Positions 23,201 through 35,900 of a stretch of DNA of 64,000 nt are shown here, piece by piece. The translations under genes and the position numbers were made by a program. This DNA comes from Maylandia zebra. Lineage: Eukaryota > Chordata > Actinopteri > Cichliformes > Cichlidae. Below the pieces are notes generated by a model, which did not search any database, was not told where the DNA came from, and saw only the letters and a list, made by a program, of their open reading frames with translations. The stretch spans positions 12,621,840 through 12,685,839 of the forward strand of contig NC_135183.1 in assembly GCF_041146795.1 (NCBI RefSeq), given 5' to 3'. Each line of letters begins with the position of its first letter. Position 1 is the first letter of the stretch.

Positions 23201-26200
23201 CACCGTCATGATGTAGGCCACCACCAGAGTCACGCTGCGGGACACTCCTGCCATGCTGAGAACACAGGCCTTCACAGCTCAGAGCAAGATAATCACCTCA
23301 TATTCAGATTCTCTGCTTTAGTGTACAAAGAAGTGAAACCCCTTCTGTCCCAAAGCTGTGGTTAAATGCCTGATTTTGCATGTTTGATATGAGAAAAGAT
23401 GAAAGGTAATGAAATGTGCAATGAAAGCTTTAACCAAAATTTTTGGCAGACAGCTTCTTTTTGGTGCTAGTGATGTGGTTGAAAATGAGAACGGGGTCGA
23501 TAAAATATGAGGACCTCCGGTCTGCGATCAAACCCAGAGCAAATTCTCATGATTATGAATAAAAATCTTTTAGATCTTAATGTTGAAACTTTTTACAACA
23601 TCTCTATGCCAAAATACGTAATATACTCTACCATATATCGTAACTGAATGTTTTTTTTAATATGAACAAGTATCATTTCAGATGACATGTAAAACAGGAC
23701 TGAGGCGTTCCACTCACCAGTGGACGAGGCAGCCTTCTCCTTTCAGTCGGGATTCATGGATGAACATGATGCTGTCTCTGAAGTACTGAATCCTGGTGAA
23801 ATGAATCACATTCACAAGATATACAACATAGTGAGGATCATGCCTTTCAACCTTAAAACTGGATTATTATTATTTATTATTATTTACCATAGCTGTACAA
23901 TTTAGTTTGTAGTCGGTAAAGAGATCATGTGTTTAATTATTTAAACCAACCTTTTTAAAAAAGGATGCATTTGGATAAATTTTCTATTTTGCAAGCTGTA
24001 ATTCATTTCTTTTATTTATAGAAATGGGGCAAAGAGCTCATACATATATGCAGGTTTTATATATATTCAACATTTATTCAAGTACTCACAGGTTTTGCTT
24101 GGAATGGTCAGCTGCGGATATACAAAGGTATGTGATGCCCTGTGAGAGAGGGAGCAGCTTCATTAAAGAAGTGAATACTTTAGTCTCAAAAGTTAACATG
24201 ATAGGAAAAGGCGAGTGCTCAACTATTGAGCAGGGGTCATTTGTTTGAAAACTGGAACTAAACTCACTTCTTGTTTCTCACTTCCTATGGGACAGCCCCT
24301 GAAACCTTGCCCCTCTGGCCCTGCCCATGTGGTAGGTCACGACATAACGATGTTTGCTTGTGTTTGTCTCTGTGCTTGTGTGTGTGTGTGTGCTGTGTTG
24401 TGCACCTGGCAGCTGATGGTACATGCAGTGGACAGAAACCACCTCGTCCTGGTATGACTGCACCACTGCAAAAACCCCTGAGCCCTCTGGGACAGACCGA
24501 GTCCTGGAAGTGCTCCAGACAGGTGAGATTGCACGCACAGAGCCCCGACAAATGCAGACACATTTATAAATACCAATGAAAGTGCCCATATTAAAGACAT
24601 GCCTAAGGTTCATGAAGGCTAAATTATTATTTCTGATAGAGAGAGTCAGATTATGCAAACGGTTACCGAGAAGTCCTCATATCTTCACACTATCACTCTT
24701 ATAGCTCATCATGGCCTTGACTCAGTGGTACTGTTTGTAAAATCATGACTACACTCTAAGTCAAAATATATGAAAATTGTGGATAAATGCAGACATTTAT
24801 TTACTTTACTTGCAAAAGGAATATTTGGGGCTTGGAATTAGTTGCAAAAGATGACCTTTTATTTTGCAGTATGATAATTAGGTTCATATACAGTAAATGG
24901 CACATTTAGAGACTTGGCCAGATGTAAATGCGCAGACCACATCATCGTTGCAAATTCTACCTTCCTCTCTCAGGAACCATCACGCTGTCTTCCAAGAAAT
25001 CAATCAGTCCGCGGTTTGACTGTTAGGTATGCAAATAACCCATCCCATCTGGCCACTTGGTCTAAAACAGACCTGAGTCATCATTTTTGCCTCAAAACTC
25101 AAAAAGTTGCATCACACATGATTTTGTATGTTTTAAAAAAAGCAACTGAATAACTGTCATCACAGTTCAGAATGAGTCCGTAGGGCCAGACTTCACTTCA
25201 GGCCCAAAACCTTGTAAAAGTTTTGGTGGTTGACCAGTTTGAGTAGTGATACTGTAATACAAGTTGCTGTTTCTCTTCACTGTTCAATGAAACATGCTAA
25301 CATGGATGGAGAAAGTGTAGAGAAATCGCTGAGCGCTTTTCATGTTCGCTTTCAACAAGAAAAGATGAAAGTTGTGAAAGCGGACACTGAAGATGGCAAG
25401 CGGATTCAAGATTTTCAAGAGACAAGTCCCAGTACGAAGCCGACGGGAGGACGTAATGTATTTAATGGGCTCAGATGAGATCAGGAGACTTAAAGTCAAA
25501 TCATTCAATCTGTAAATAATTACAGGCTTGTACACATCAAAAGTGTGCATCATTTCATAAACTCTGACTCAAGGTATTGTGTATTTACAGAAAGATACCT
25601 CAGAAAAACCTCAAAATCAAACTATTTGTTCAGTAAAACTTACATCTTCACACATATTTTATGCTTCAATCTATCAGCTCCTCACATTCACTAACACACA
25701 CACAAACACACACAAAAACACCTTTCCTGCTGTTTCATACACAAATTGCCACATCTAAATGCAGCACTGAAAAGCCAGAAACTTTTTTTTGCAAAGTTCC
25801 ACTTTCAAGACTTTCTGGACCTCAAGCTGCTGAGCTAAAAGCATCTCGTGTGAACAATACTGTGCAACATCCACTAACCTTGGCTTGCATCTGCCTCACA
25901 GCTGCATCAACTGAAAACAGCATTCAGATTTTCATATATATACTAGAATCCCACACAATATCGAGGACCCACAGTCAATTAGAAAATTGCTTCTCTGGTG
26001 AGAACTGGTGAATTCCAGGTCTTATGACTGAATTTAAAAAAAGAAGACAGAAGACACATGTGACTTTCACACTAATTGAAGTGGTCTCTTTCAATAGCCT
26101 TTGATAAAGATCTGATGTTGATAATGAATGATCTGATGATCATTCAGCCTTTAAAAACACAAGGTGACCTCAGAAGATTAGAAATGGAACGATTTATTGC

Positions 26201-28506
26201 TATTAACTGTGTCTGTATGCAGTGTATCATTTCAAAGCATTTGTTTAAAACTTGTCCTCTCTTTTCATAAACTTGTTAAGGTAATAACTATATTTGAAGC
26301 AGCTCTGTAAACATATTAAGGTGGGAAAGAGGCTCTGGGCTGACAACAATATCTCACAGTTTCAGAATGAGTATTAATCAGCAGGGGGACACAGCAACCA
26401 CAGTCGTGCTCAGAGGAGCTTATGTACTTTATGGTTGGGTTAATGTTGAGGTCAGGGGGTCGTGCAATCTGATGCAAGACATTAAAAAAGGCCTCACCTC
26501 CAGAACGGGCGCAGCTGTATCATGGATGGACAGGATGTGGGTGATGTTGTGCTGAGCCAGCAGCTCCCCGTCTCGAGCATCTGTGGAACGCAAAGAAAAT
26601 CGAGAAATACACGATACACCCTGCATCCAATCACCAATCACACCGTGTGAGCTCCAAACTAAATAAAGCATCTTCTGCCCAACAACAACCCCCCTCCTGA
26701 AGTGACTTCCAAGCAAATGTGGCCTTAAGATTTCAAAGTTTTGCTCTGGTTTTGAACTGAAAGAAAAACCGGAAAACCAGTGTTTCTAAAACAGTCCAAC
26801 AGCTTGGCCCAAAAGCAAGAAACAGTAATTGTTCTAATCAAATTTTGTTCTTTGAAAGGAAGCCAAATGTTTTCTACCTTGGACAGATGTGCCTTGAGCA
26901 TTTTTTCTCATATGCTTTGCAAGTTTGCAGGATGCTGATTGGGGCCACCTATACAAGAGCAAGATGAGTTTGCACTGAAACCTCCTTAAAGCTAAATTCA
27001 CTCAATAATTAAATGTTTTGTCATTGGAACTCTTATTAACTGTAGGACACAACCAACCAATTGCATCATACAGTAAGAAAACAGTGTGAGTGGCATCAGT
27101 GCACAGAACACTTGCAGAGGAAATACAACCCTAAATCACTGGATGACCGCAGCGTCAATGTTATGCAACAAGTGCTGCAGTGTGTCATGAGATAAATAGT
27201 TTAGTTGAGTGTCAGATGCTGATATAACAGTGAAGTGACGAGAGATGATTTTTTGCTTAGGGCTGAGAGGTTCAGCACCACTCAAGGTTTCTAGGTGCTG
27301 GCCTAAAACCTGCATCCTCCCATTCAAATCCGTCAGCTTCCTTCATGAAAGATTACGTTTTTCTTTTTTTCCCCCATGGTTAAATATTAGTTCTCAAGGA
27401 GAGAAATGTTTCCAAATCTCTTCTGATTTCTAAAGTGCTAAATTTAAGTGTTGTCATCATGGCTACCTTTATTTCTTTTATAAAGTCAGGTTGTTATAAA
27501 TTCAGAGATCAAGCCTTTAGTAGTGTTGAAGCTGATGAGATTGGGACTAAAGATGTGGGATTAAGCAAAAACATAGAAGATGTGATGAACATTGAAGAAA
27601 CTAACAGCTTAGTTTAGCAGACTAGCAAAGCTAAGCAGAGTACAGACTAGCTCAGAATAGTAAGAGTAGAACAGCAGTAACGCCTGTAAATATCCAAAAG
27701 TGGCATTGATGGAACTTTCGCAGCCAAAAGCTCCAGCTCGCTTTGTATGTGCTAAGTCATGTAGATGAATGAAGATCAAAGGCCTGCTTAAGATTAAAAA
27801 GGTGTCACATTTCCTATTTGACAGCAATTCCTTGAACATACTTTATTTCTAAAAAAGAGCTGCCTGCATTTTAAGACGTTTCCTGTGTAGTCATGATTCT
27901 TAATGTGTGCAAAGATTAAAAAAAGCAGCCCAACAATTGCATTTGGTGCTTTATGGAAACGTGTGGAATGTAGTTCACACCGAGGGACACCCCCGCGCCA
28001 TGGGGCATCCCCTCCCACACCACCGCTCAAATATTCACATCAGCGCTCAAAGTAATGTTTCCCCCAGCTGCTGGCAGATTTATACCTACTCAGAGGGTAA
28101 AAAACACACTTTTTTTTTGTTAAAATGCAATATTTCAATAGCTCAGCTTTACACTGTGACCTCTCGACTCTATAGAAACTGAGCTCAGTGTAGCATCTCA
28201 CCACATGCCCCTCCGTATGAGGAACTGAAACAAACTACTACTACATTATCCGGAAAATAAATCAATTTTTTTACACACATGACAAAAGGCACCGCAGCCT
28301 ACCTTTGATATTTCCAAGATAAAGATCAGGCAGGACCTAAAAACAGTTCAAAATTGTGTAAAATGGAAAATGCAGAAGTTAAAGAAAAAACAAGATCTTG
28401 GGGTTGTTGTTTTTGTCTTTTTTAGAAAAATATCATGGCAGGCTCTGAAGGTTTGATTTCCTAGATATCGTTGTTGATACTGTACCTTGTTTATTCCGTT
28501 ACCCAT
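20238..28506 (-). CDS. dusp22: Dual specificity phosphatase 22 (JSP1/JKAP type)
   Basis: This is a small atypical dual-specificity protein phosphatase that tunes JNK and T-cell-receptor signalling and is usually membrane-anchored by N-myristoylation. Seven coding exons on the minus strand are 28506-28486, 28336-28303, 26580-26498, 24139-24090, 23792-23718, 23255-23084 and 20381-20238. They total 579 nt (192 aa plus TAA), with every phase consistent. Met-Gly at residues 1-2 (MGNGINK) is the myristoylation context. The general acid is Asp57 in ISAADHS. The P-loop is H87-C88-MAGVS-R94, an intact HCX5R signature, so the enzyme should be active. The 47-residue last exon (YRAWWKELYGKS...) is the variable tail and ends in a Ser/Thr-rich stretch. 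Paralogue status (a or b copy of the teleost duplication) cannot be decided here. Flanking irf4 and exoc2 support the identity. Confidence 0.93.
23256..28302. other. dusp22 introns, no further gene seen
   Basis: The dusp22 introns include two of about 2.4 kb (24140-26497) and 1.7 kb (26581-28302). Short open frames at 24245-24660 and 25230-25553 have no splice-compatible neighbours and no recognised family. A (TG)n run at 24371-24392 is the only clear simple repeat. I see no mobile element with definable ends. Confidence 0.35.
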
Positions 28507-29383
28507 CTCTGCCAAAGGTGAATAGATAAGCACACTGAATTTAAGAGGAATTTGAAGTCATAACTGGAAAGTGATTCCTTTAGGGAGACGCTTAAAGCAG
28601 CAACTTAACTGTCTCTAGTCACTAACTGCTACTCGGTTTAAAGGAACCCTGACAACTTTTTAGTTTAACTCAAACTACCATGAAGACCTCAGCTCGTCCG
28701 TCTCCCTGAGTGCCACTTCATTGAGAGCACGTTTTCCTCAGAATGTGACCTTAGCACATGTTTATATTTAGACCATGCGTTGGTCATGGGACCATGGATA
28801 GGCACATAGCAACCAGACAAAGATGGTTGAAGGCCAGAACAGATCCGATGGCCCAGCTATCACTATCTGCTGAGCTGTCAGCACCCTGCTAGGAACACCT
28901 TTGAATGAAGCTCAAAATCAATTATCTGTGTGTTCCTGCTGTAAATGAGAGGGCAGCTGTCTTAAAACCAAGATTGCAATCAGGATTCTTTCTCTGTGTT
29001 TATCCATTCAGATCAAATTCAGTCTCTATTTCTACTAATATCTGTGACAACCTCAAGCCAGTGTTACACGTTTGTGCCCAAGAGTTGCAAACCAGTGTGG
29101 CAAAAAAAATCCCCACAATTTTCTGTTTCCTAAAAACAAGTTGTACTTTTCAAATACCCGTTCTAATATTTTCTAATAACAAAGTAGTGCTTTTAAACCT
29201 AATTTCGTCTTCGATTTCAGAATTCCCCCATTTATGTCTAATTTTGTGCTTCTCAGTGGACATCCTCTTAATTCTAACTCGCTCTGTTCATTTCCAGTAA
29301 ATCTGGCTACATCTTCAGTGCATCGCTCTGAGCCGATCGAGGTATTTTTAGCCCGGCTTTGTCTTGTGTTCCTCTGTGTGGTT

Positions 29384-29425
29384 CAGTGTGTGTGTGTGTG
29401 CGTGCGTGCGTGTGTGTGTGTGTGT
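29384..29425. repeat. (TG)n/(CG TG) microsatellite
   Basis: About 42 bases of TG repeats are interrupted by a gcgtgcgtgc patch, upstream of dusp22. A second TG run lies at about 29617-29632. Confidence 0.85.
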
Positions 29426-31036
29426 GGCACAGAGACAGGCAGGGGAGAGTGGAGGCGTTTACAAAAATCTGCCTGCTGCCTGCCTCAGAGAACTAGGTGG
29501 AACAGCTCATCGGCACCGAAAACTCAAAACCATTGATAAACAAAACAGCTCACACATTAGAAACCATGATGATACATTAAAAATACACCTTGATCAGAGC
29601 TGAGAGAGTGCGCGTCTGTGTGTGTGTGTGTGGGTGGAGGGGGTGGGAGATTGGGTTTCACAATAAAACTGTCTTTTTAACAAGAAGAAGAGGAGTCTTT
29701 CGGGTTTGAGGAAGGTTTGCACATCAAGCCATCACTTTATCGAAAGCCGTTTTTGGGCTCCAACTTAATACTTACTTTTTAAATGTACTTAATTATTAGT
29801 TTGCTTATTAAATTGCCTCTTAATAGTGAGGAAACACGTTGTTGTGTGTGAAACAGTCTAAAACCTCAAACTATCTCATTTATGGCGAAATAACTGAGAA
29901 AATCATCACATTTGAGAAGCTGAAACCACAAGACCTTTGTGTCTTTAGCCACAGGTCTTTGTAGCCACATGCAAGCCTGTCTCTCTGTGGTTGGCTGTGT
30001 TGTTGTGCTGGCACACCACTTCAGTTTAATATTGCAACAATTATTCCACGAGTTTCTCTAAAATCCTATACAGACGTGTACAATCACCAGAGGTTGAAAC
30101 CTACTCATTTTGGTGAATTTGGGACTTGTCCTCTACAGCTACCATGAAGTTTATGGTAGTGGAAATATCTGAGAAATCACAAAATATTCAGCGTCTCTTA
30201 AGGATGAATTCCAATAACTTTGGTGCAAAGTTTTCCTCTCCAGAGGGTCAAAGATGTTGCTTCATTCATTCAAGCCAACATCAGATAAGGGGTCTCGTAC
30301 ACGTATTCATATTTCCCTGTCAGTCCATCCCCTGACTTTACCTTGAGGTTGACATTTGACAGATATCTGATTACACACCCATGAAATTGCGTGAAATACT
30401 CAAGCTCGCTCAAGGATTAATGTAGGCCTTTCGTTACATAAACAACAGTAGAAAGATGGCAGGAAATGAGGGGGGAGAGAGCAAGAAGGAAATTGATATG
30501 CAACAAAGCTTCCCGTGAAAGGAGTGGTTTCAAAGGGCTGTAACATTTCAGATGTCTCACAGGGATTAACCATTCTGAGGTCTTACTGATCCAACACACA
30601 GTAAGTTCTGTAATCAAGTAAAAGAGGGTTTTTTGTCATATCACATATAAAATCTGGAATATTTCCATATGTAGTGTAATGTTGATGCTTTATGGTAATT
30701 TTTAAGTGTGTCACCTTCCTCAAATAAAGTCCATTAAAAGGTAAAGGATGAAAAAGGAAAGAACGCTTCCTATAAAACAGAAAAGGAAAACCCTATATGA
30801 ATTCTGAGAGTATATTTTGTCGGGCTTAAAGGCGGGAGTCTTTTTAAAGAAAAGCCTCTTGAAATCTATAAGTGCTTATGAAGACCAACTGTACAAAATA
30901 GTGCTGAAACCTTTGGAGCCTTTTAGGGACTGAAGTTAGACATCTGTATCTGTCCACTGTGATTCTTCTGGTATCAAAAATGTCTATGATTATGCTATAA
31001 CTCATAATTCCCACTCATTTTTTTTTTATATCGTAG

Positions 31037-31112
31037 GGGTGTTTACGCAGTAGTCCAGAAGGAATTGGGCCCAAAGAAGCTCAAACCCAAAAATGTCAAT
31101 GTGGTGGAGTAA
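31037..31112 (+). other. Orphan terminal-exon-like reading frame
   Basis: A poly-T tract followed by tatcgtag gives an acceptor-like site. From there the frame reads GVYAVVQKELGPKKLKPK, then NVNVVE, and stops at TAA (31110-31112). The lysine- and valine-rich composition looks coding, and the stop fits a last exon. I do not recognise the protein, and no upstream partner exon was found between 28507 and 31036. It could be the final exon of an unidentified gene, an exonic relic, or chance. Confidence 0.25.
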
Positions 31113-31489
31113 ACATTTTTCTTCTGGAAATTTAAATTCAGCATGTTTCAGGCGTTGAGACGATATTTGATACAGTTCCATTTTTTATAGGTTTCAGTTG
31201 TAGGAAAACACCCTTCTGTAAGTATTAGGACTATTACAGCACTATAGGGCACTTTACAGCATCCACCATCTTGATTGGATTGTAGCAGCAGCTTCAAATC
31301 ACCTCACACAGCTGCTTCTAATACACATGTGGAGGTTTCTGTTGCGGTTCGGCTACGTTTTTAAACTGTTATCATCAGAGGAGTTCTTTCTCGTTGTAAA
31401 ACCTTAACCAATCAGCATGTATATACAACACAATACCAGCATTTTACGGACAAAACTGACTTCAGAAGTCAGAAAAACCAGAAACAAGT

Positions 31490-31612
31490 GTTTTATTTCC
31501 ATTCTCTTCCGCTTATCGATTCAGGGTCGCGAGGAGGGCTGGAGCCTATACCAGCTAGGACAACAGGCAGGGTACACCCAAGACAGGCCACATAGGGCCA
31601 GTTTGTACAACT
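31490..31612 (+). repeat. Fragment of a common fish interspersed repeat
   Basis: The phrases cttccgcttatcgattcagg, gggctggagcctataccagc and gcagggtacacccaagacag are diverged versions of a repeat found widely in fish. The same family appears at 45085-45556 and 63690-63845. No ends or coding capacity are visible. Confidence 0.65.
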
Positions 31613-32923
31613 GATCAATTCTGTATTTTTGAGAACCAAAAACAGATTATAGCCACACACCTCTATTTGCGTCTTTGTATTTAGGAATATCTCACGAGTA
31701 CCCCCTGCTGCAACCCGGTTTAACTGCAGCTAATTGCTGTACATTGGCGTTAACAGGATGTGGAAAAGCTCTTGTAGACATGTTGAGTTTCTTGGTTGTA
31801 GAAGCAGTCAAATGAACACTGCAGAAAGACATCGTTCAGTTAACCTGCACCATGAGCGGGACTAACGACAATATCGAGCAGATCTAAGCCAAAGTCCCTG
31901 ACATCTCCTTTGGGTGGAGCGTCATAGTTTCTCTTTTCTGCGCATCTTGTTCATGTCTTTTCTTTTCTTTACAATTTGCAAAGCTTCAATCCTGACATTG
32001 AATTGAAAACATGTGACACACTCAGTCACACACTTGGTCTTCATGGGACAATAACCCAGACATCTTGGAAACATTCACTTAATGACCTCCTTTTCATGAA
32101 GGAGTATATCTCAGAATATAAACCATAGTTTGTATTAACTTCACTCCACTCGTTAGCTCTAAAAAAAAAAAGAAAAGAAGAAGAAGCAGATTCCAGATCT
32201 GAAAAGTAAAGCCAATGTATTCCGCATTCTTTATAATGGCCAGCAGGGGGCAACTCCTCTGGTTTCAAAGAGAAGTCTGGATAAAAACAGCTATGGGCTC
32301 TCATGCATATGTCCTCAGTTCACAGTCACATAAATCTCTTGTTTGTCACGTCCATTCTCAAAACAACAACAACAACAACGTGGTGATGACTGAAATTTCA
32401 CAATAAAGCGTCACCAAACAACTGGAGAAGTCCATCTTTTATATACAGCGTATGGCTTCACCCCACTTCTAAACACACAGCAAAGCCAGTATCAAAGCAG
32501 ACGTGCTCAGCTGATTTCTATTCAGATTAATAACATGCTGATCCATGAGAGGTCATGTTAACAGAAGCCTGTTAAAAATCTGCTCTGCCATTATTTAAGA
32601 CCTGCAGCCTGCGCTCGGACTGGTGGGTCAGCTACTTCACTCCAGTGAGCCTGACATGTCAGAGTGACGACGGAAAAGTACAGTTTTCAGATCAGCTTGT
32701 GATTTTGGATTCGCCTTCGTACTTTCGCCTGAAAATATTTCACTGGATAAACGGCGACGTTGAAAGTGCCACACTGATCCCAGCACTTCCTTTAAAAACA
32801 AACACGCAGGGCTGGAACGTGTGGACTTTGGTCCACTTCGGAGAGAGACTGTACAATTTTTAACCAGCCAAATCAAACCTGGGGACTGACTGAGGACGTG
32901 CTGAGTGTGCGCACCGATCATAC

Positions 32924-35900
32924 ATGGCGCTGTTTTTACTCGGGAGACGTGGCTTTAAGAGAGCCATGACAGCGATCCGGCCGTACTGGTAACAGTTCTT
33001 ACTGTCTTCATACTGTGTGCACTGTGAAATGACACGCACGACTCTGCAAGGACAAACTGCACAGAGCTGCAGAGACCACGCAGGAAATGCGTTGGGTTTT
33101 CTTGCAGTCGTAGTTCTTGCCTCGAGGTTTGTTTGATTCCAGTCCACTAGATGGTGTAGTATGCCCACTCACTACAACATAGTGTTTATGAACCAACTGT
33201 GATATTACGACAGTATCGATTATATATACCTATAAAAACTGATGTAACAGCCATTTATATTTAATGCGAGTTTAATGTCTGTATTCGTCTTCATCATGGC
33301 CACACTGTGTCCTTTATCTGTCACAAATATTACATAAATATAATATTCTAACACGTTTTAATGTCGTAAATTATACTTTGCAAATATTTTAAATGCAGAA
33401 AAGGGGGTTAAATTATTATATTATATTATATTATATTATATTATATTATATTATATTATATTATATTATATTATATTATATTGTCGATCTGGTGAATAAC
33501 TGTTAGGGATGTTTTTGTTTAATAGCAAATAATAACAATAAAGTTCCTTTTTCATCCTTTATCCTTCCGTGACTGTCTTTCAAATTAAAGCTAAACACCT
33601 TGCTTGTAGACGGATAATATTTAGAATAATCTCATCGTCATTTAATGCATAAAGTGTTTGCCTCGAGGCTTTTGCAGGAGTAAATCTTGATATTATAGAT
33701 GTGTTAGACTGCAAAACATTACCTTTAAAAAGATTACTGCGGGGTTTTTTTTGTTTGTTTTGTTTTGTTTTTAAAGGATGGAGAAATATCACAGTCGCGC
33801 ACATAAATATATGACTGCCATCACGTGATGGTAAATAACCACCAGCAACTATGAGCTGTTGCAAACACTGTTATCTCTGAACATGTAATTTGCCAGTAGG
33901 TTAGTTTTATTCAGTAAATGAATAATTGCTGCATCTGAACTGCTTATAATCAAAACTCATATGAGTTCATGTACACCTTTTGTTTTATTCAAGTACCGTT
34001 GTTGGCGCACTTTACTCAGAGCCTTTGATTTTCACAGCTTTGAAATGTGTTCTGCAGTAATGTAGGTAGAACATTTACAGTTCATCCCAGCAAAATAGCT
34101 TTAATAGTAACAGAGACCAAGAATAAGAGCGTGCCATACATCAGCATTCTAAATCTACAGGAACAGATGCTGTCAACGAGGGTTAAGCTGAACAATGGTT
34201 CCATTTTTCAAACCTGCTTTTAAGAGCCCATAAAACCCAAGATTCTTCTATTCTCATAAAAGGTGAACAATGTGATTGCTGTAATTGTCCTAACAAAGGA
34301 CGACTTTATCTTTGGTTGTAACATTCAAAGTAACTATCCCACCTTATTCTGCTATCCACAGCTCATTTTGACTGCCACCGTCTCCTCGTGTGTTTCCCTG
34401 CAGCTCTTCAGTGGCCTCAGGCAAGAAGCCTGTTAATGGAGTGGATCTGTACTACGAGCAGACAGGCAGAGGAAAACATGCTGTGCTGTTGCTTCCTGGC
34501 GCTCTGGGTAAGTACAAGCACACGCCTCCTTTTAATGTAGAAAAGAAGTTTGGCTATATGGGAAGACATCAAAATCTTTATACTCAAAATATCTCTGTTG
34601 TAAGAATAGCATATCATTCAGTACAGTTTGATTGAGTCCTTTAAGCATCTAAAAGAAAAACTGCTATATTTTCTACCACAGGAAGCACAAAGACGGATTT
34701 TGGTCCTCAGCTTAAGTCTCTGGCCAAAGAACGCTTCACTGTAGTTGGCTGGGATCCCCGCGGGTATGGACAATCCCGTCCCCCAGACAGAGACTTCCCC
34801 CCTGACTTTTTTGAGAGGGATGCGAAGGATGCAGTTGATCTTATGAAGGTTTGCTGATAAACTCAGGGTGAAAATGATTACCAATCTGACCTTTACAGGT
34901 TACAGAGAAGCTCCTTCTCTGGGGGGCATGTGAAAGAAAGGAACATATGGGGACTGATAAACTTCATGCTCAGTTCAGCGTGTCGTAAAATGATAAAGGT
35001 CTAGAATTCATTCAAAATGGAAAATAAGTTAAATTCTGCAATCCAAAACCTGCTAGATTTTACTACAGTCTAATATCTGGATAAATATTAGAAAGCAATA
35101 CTAATCCTAATTTTTTTTTTTTTTTTTTAAGCCACATATCGAGTTTTACCATTTATGGAAACTCCCATAACAAAACAGATAATGTATTGGCAGGAAATTA
35201 CCTTAAAAAAATTACCTGGACCTTTTCTTTTTGGTCTTTCTTTTCTTTTCTTTTTTGCGCAGTTTAGAGAAAGTGTTTAAAGCACAATTAATAAATTATT
35301 ATATACAGTTAGTGTATATGCCTCCTCTATTCTCTGCTTTGTGTTCTGATCAAAATTTAGGCAACCCTGACTTAAATGATGTCTAATCCACGGTCCGATT
35401 CTAATACTAAGACATGTTATTTTCATACACCAATATTAAAATTCCTGGTTTACGAAGCTATATCCTTCTTTTACCCTTCAGTAATGAACATGACAAAAAG
35501 CCCCTGTCTGGGGTTTTAGTTTCCGGTATGAGGCTACAAACAAACCCCCTCCTTTCAATACTTATTTACTGCAATATTTTGTATGCCAATCAAATTGCTT
35601 TTTGACCATCATCATAACTCTTATGAAAATATACATTTTGAAATCACTGGCAACCTATGAGCTACACGTACAGTGTGTGAAATTAGAAGGCTGCAGAATC
35701 CAACACAGCTGTTGTATGTTGGTAAGCTTTAATAATATTTTAATATTCTCTTTGATTTTTCTCTTTGATCTTGTTATTGTATACTATATGTTCCAATAGT
35801 GGATACTCATGTTACACACAGCCAAAGTTGCGAAAAAGATTGTAAATACTAGATGCATACAAGTAATCTTCACAGGCACATTATTCTGGCCCCGCCCACC

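Larger units (their letters stand above)
28507..32923. other. Intergenic DNA between dusp22 and bphl (divergent pair)
   Basis: This 4.4-kb spacer lies between the dusp22 and bphl start codons, so it holds both 5' UTRs and promoters. The right end (about 32590-32920) is locally CpG-richer (gacgacgg, aacggcgacg, gtgtgcgcaccg) and is the probable bphl promoter/5' UTR. It also contains TG microsatellites (29384-29425 and about 29617-29632), a SINE-like fragment (31490-31610) and an isolated exon-like frame (31037-31112), described separately. Confidence 0.45.

Noticed and set aside
25230-25478. 82-codon frame inside a dusp22 intron
   Set aside because: It has no splice partners, no recognised family and no sign of a promoter. 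Length is within chance expectation.
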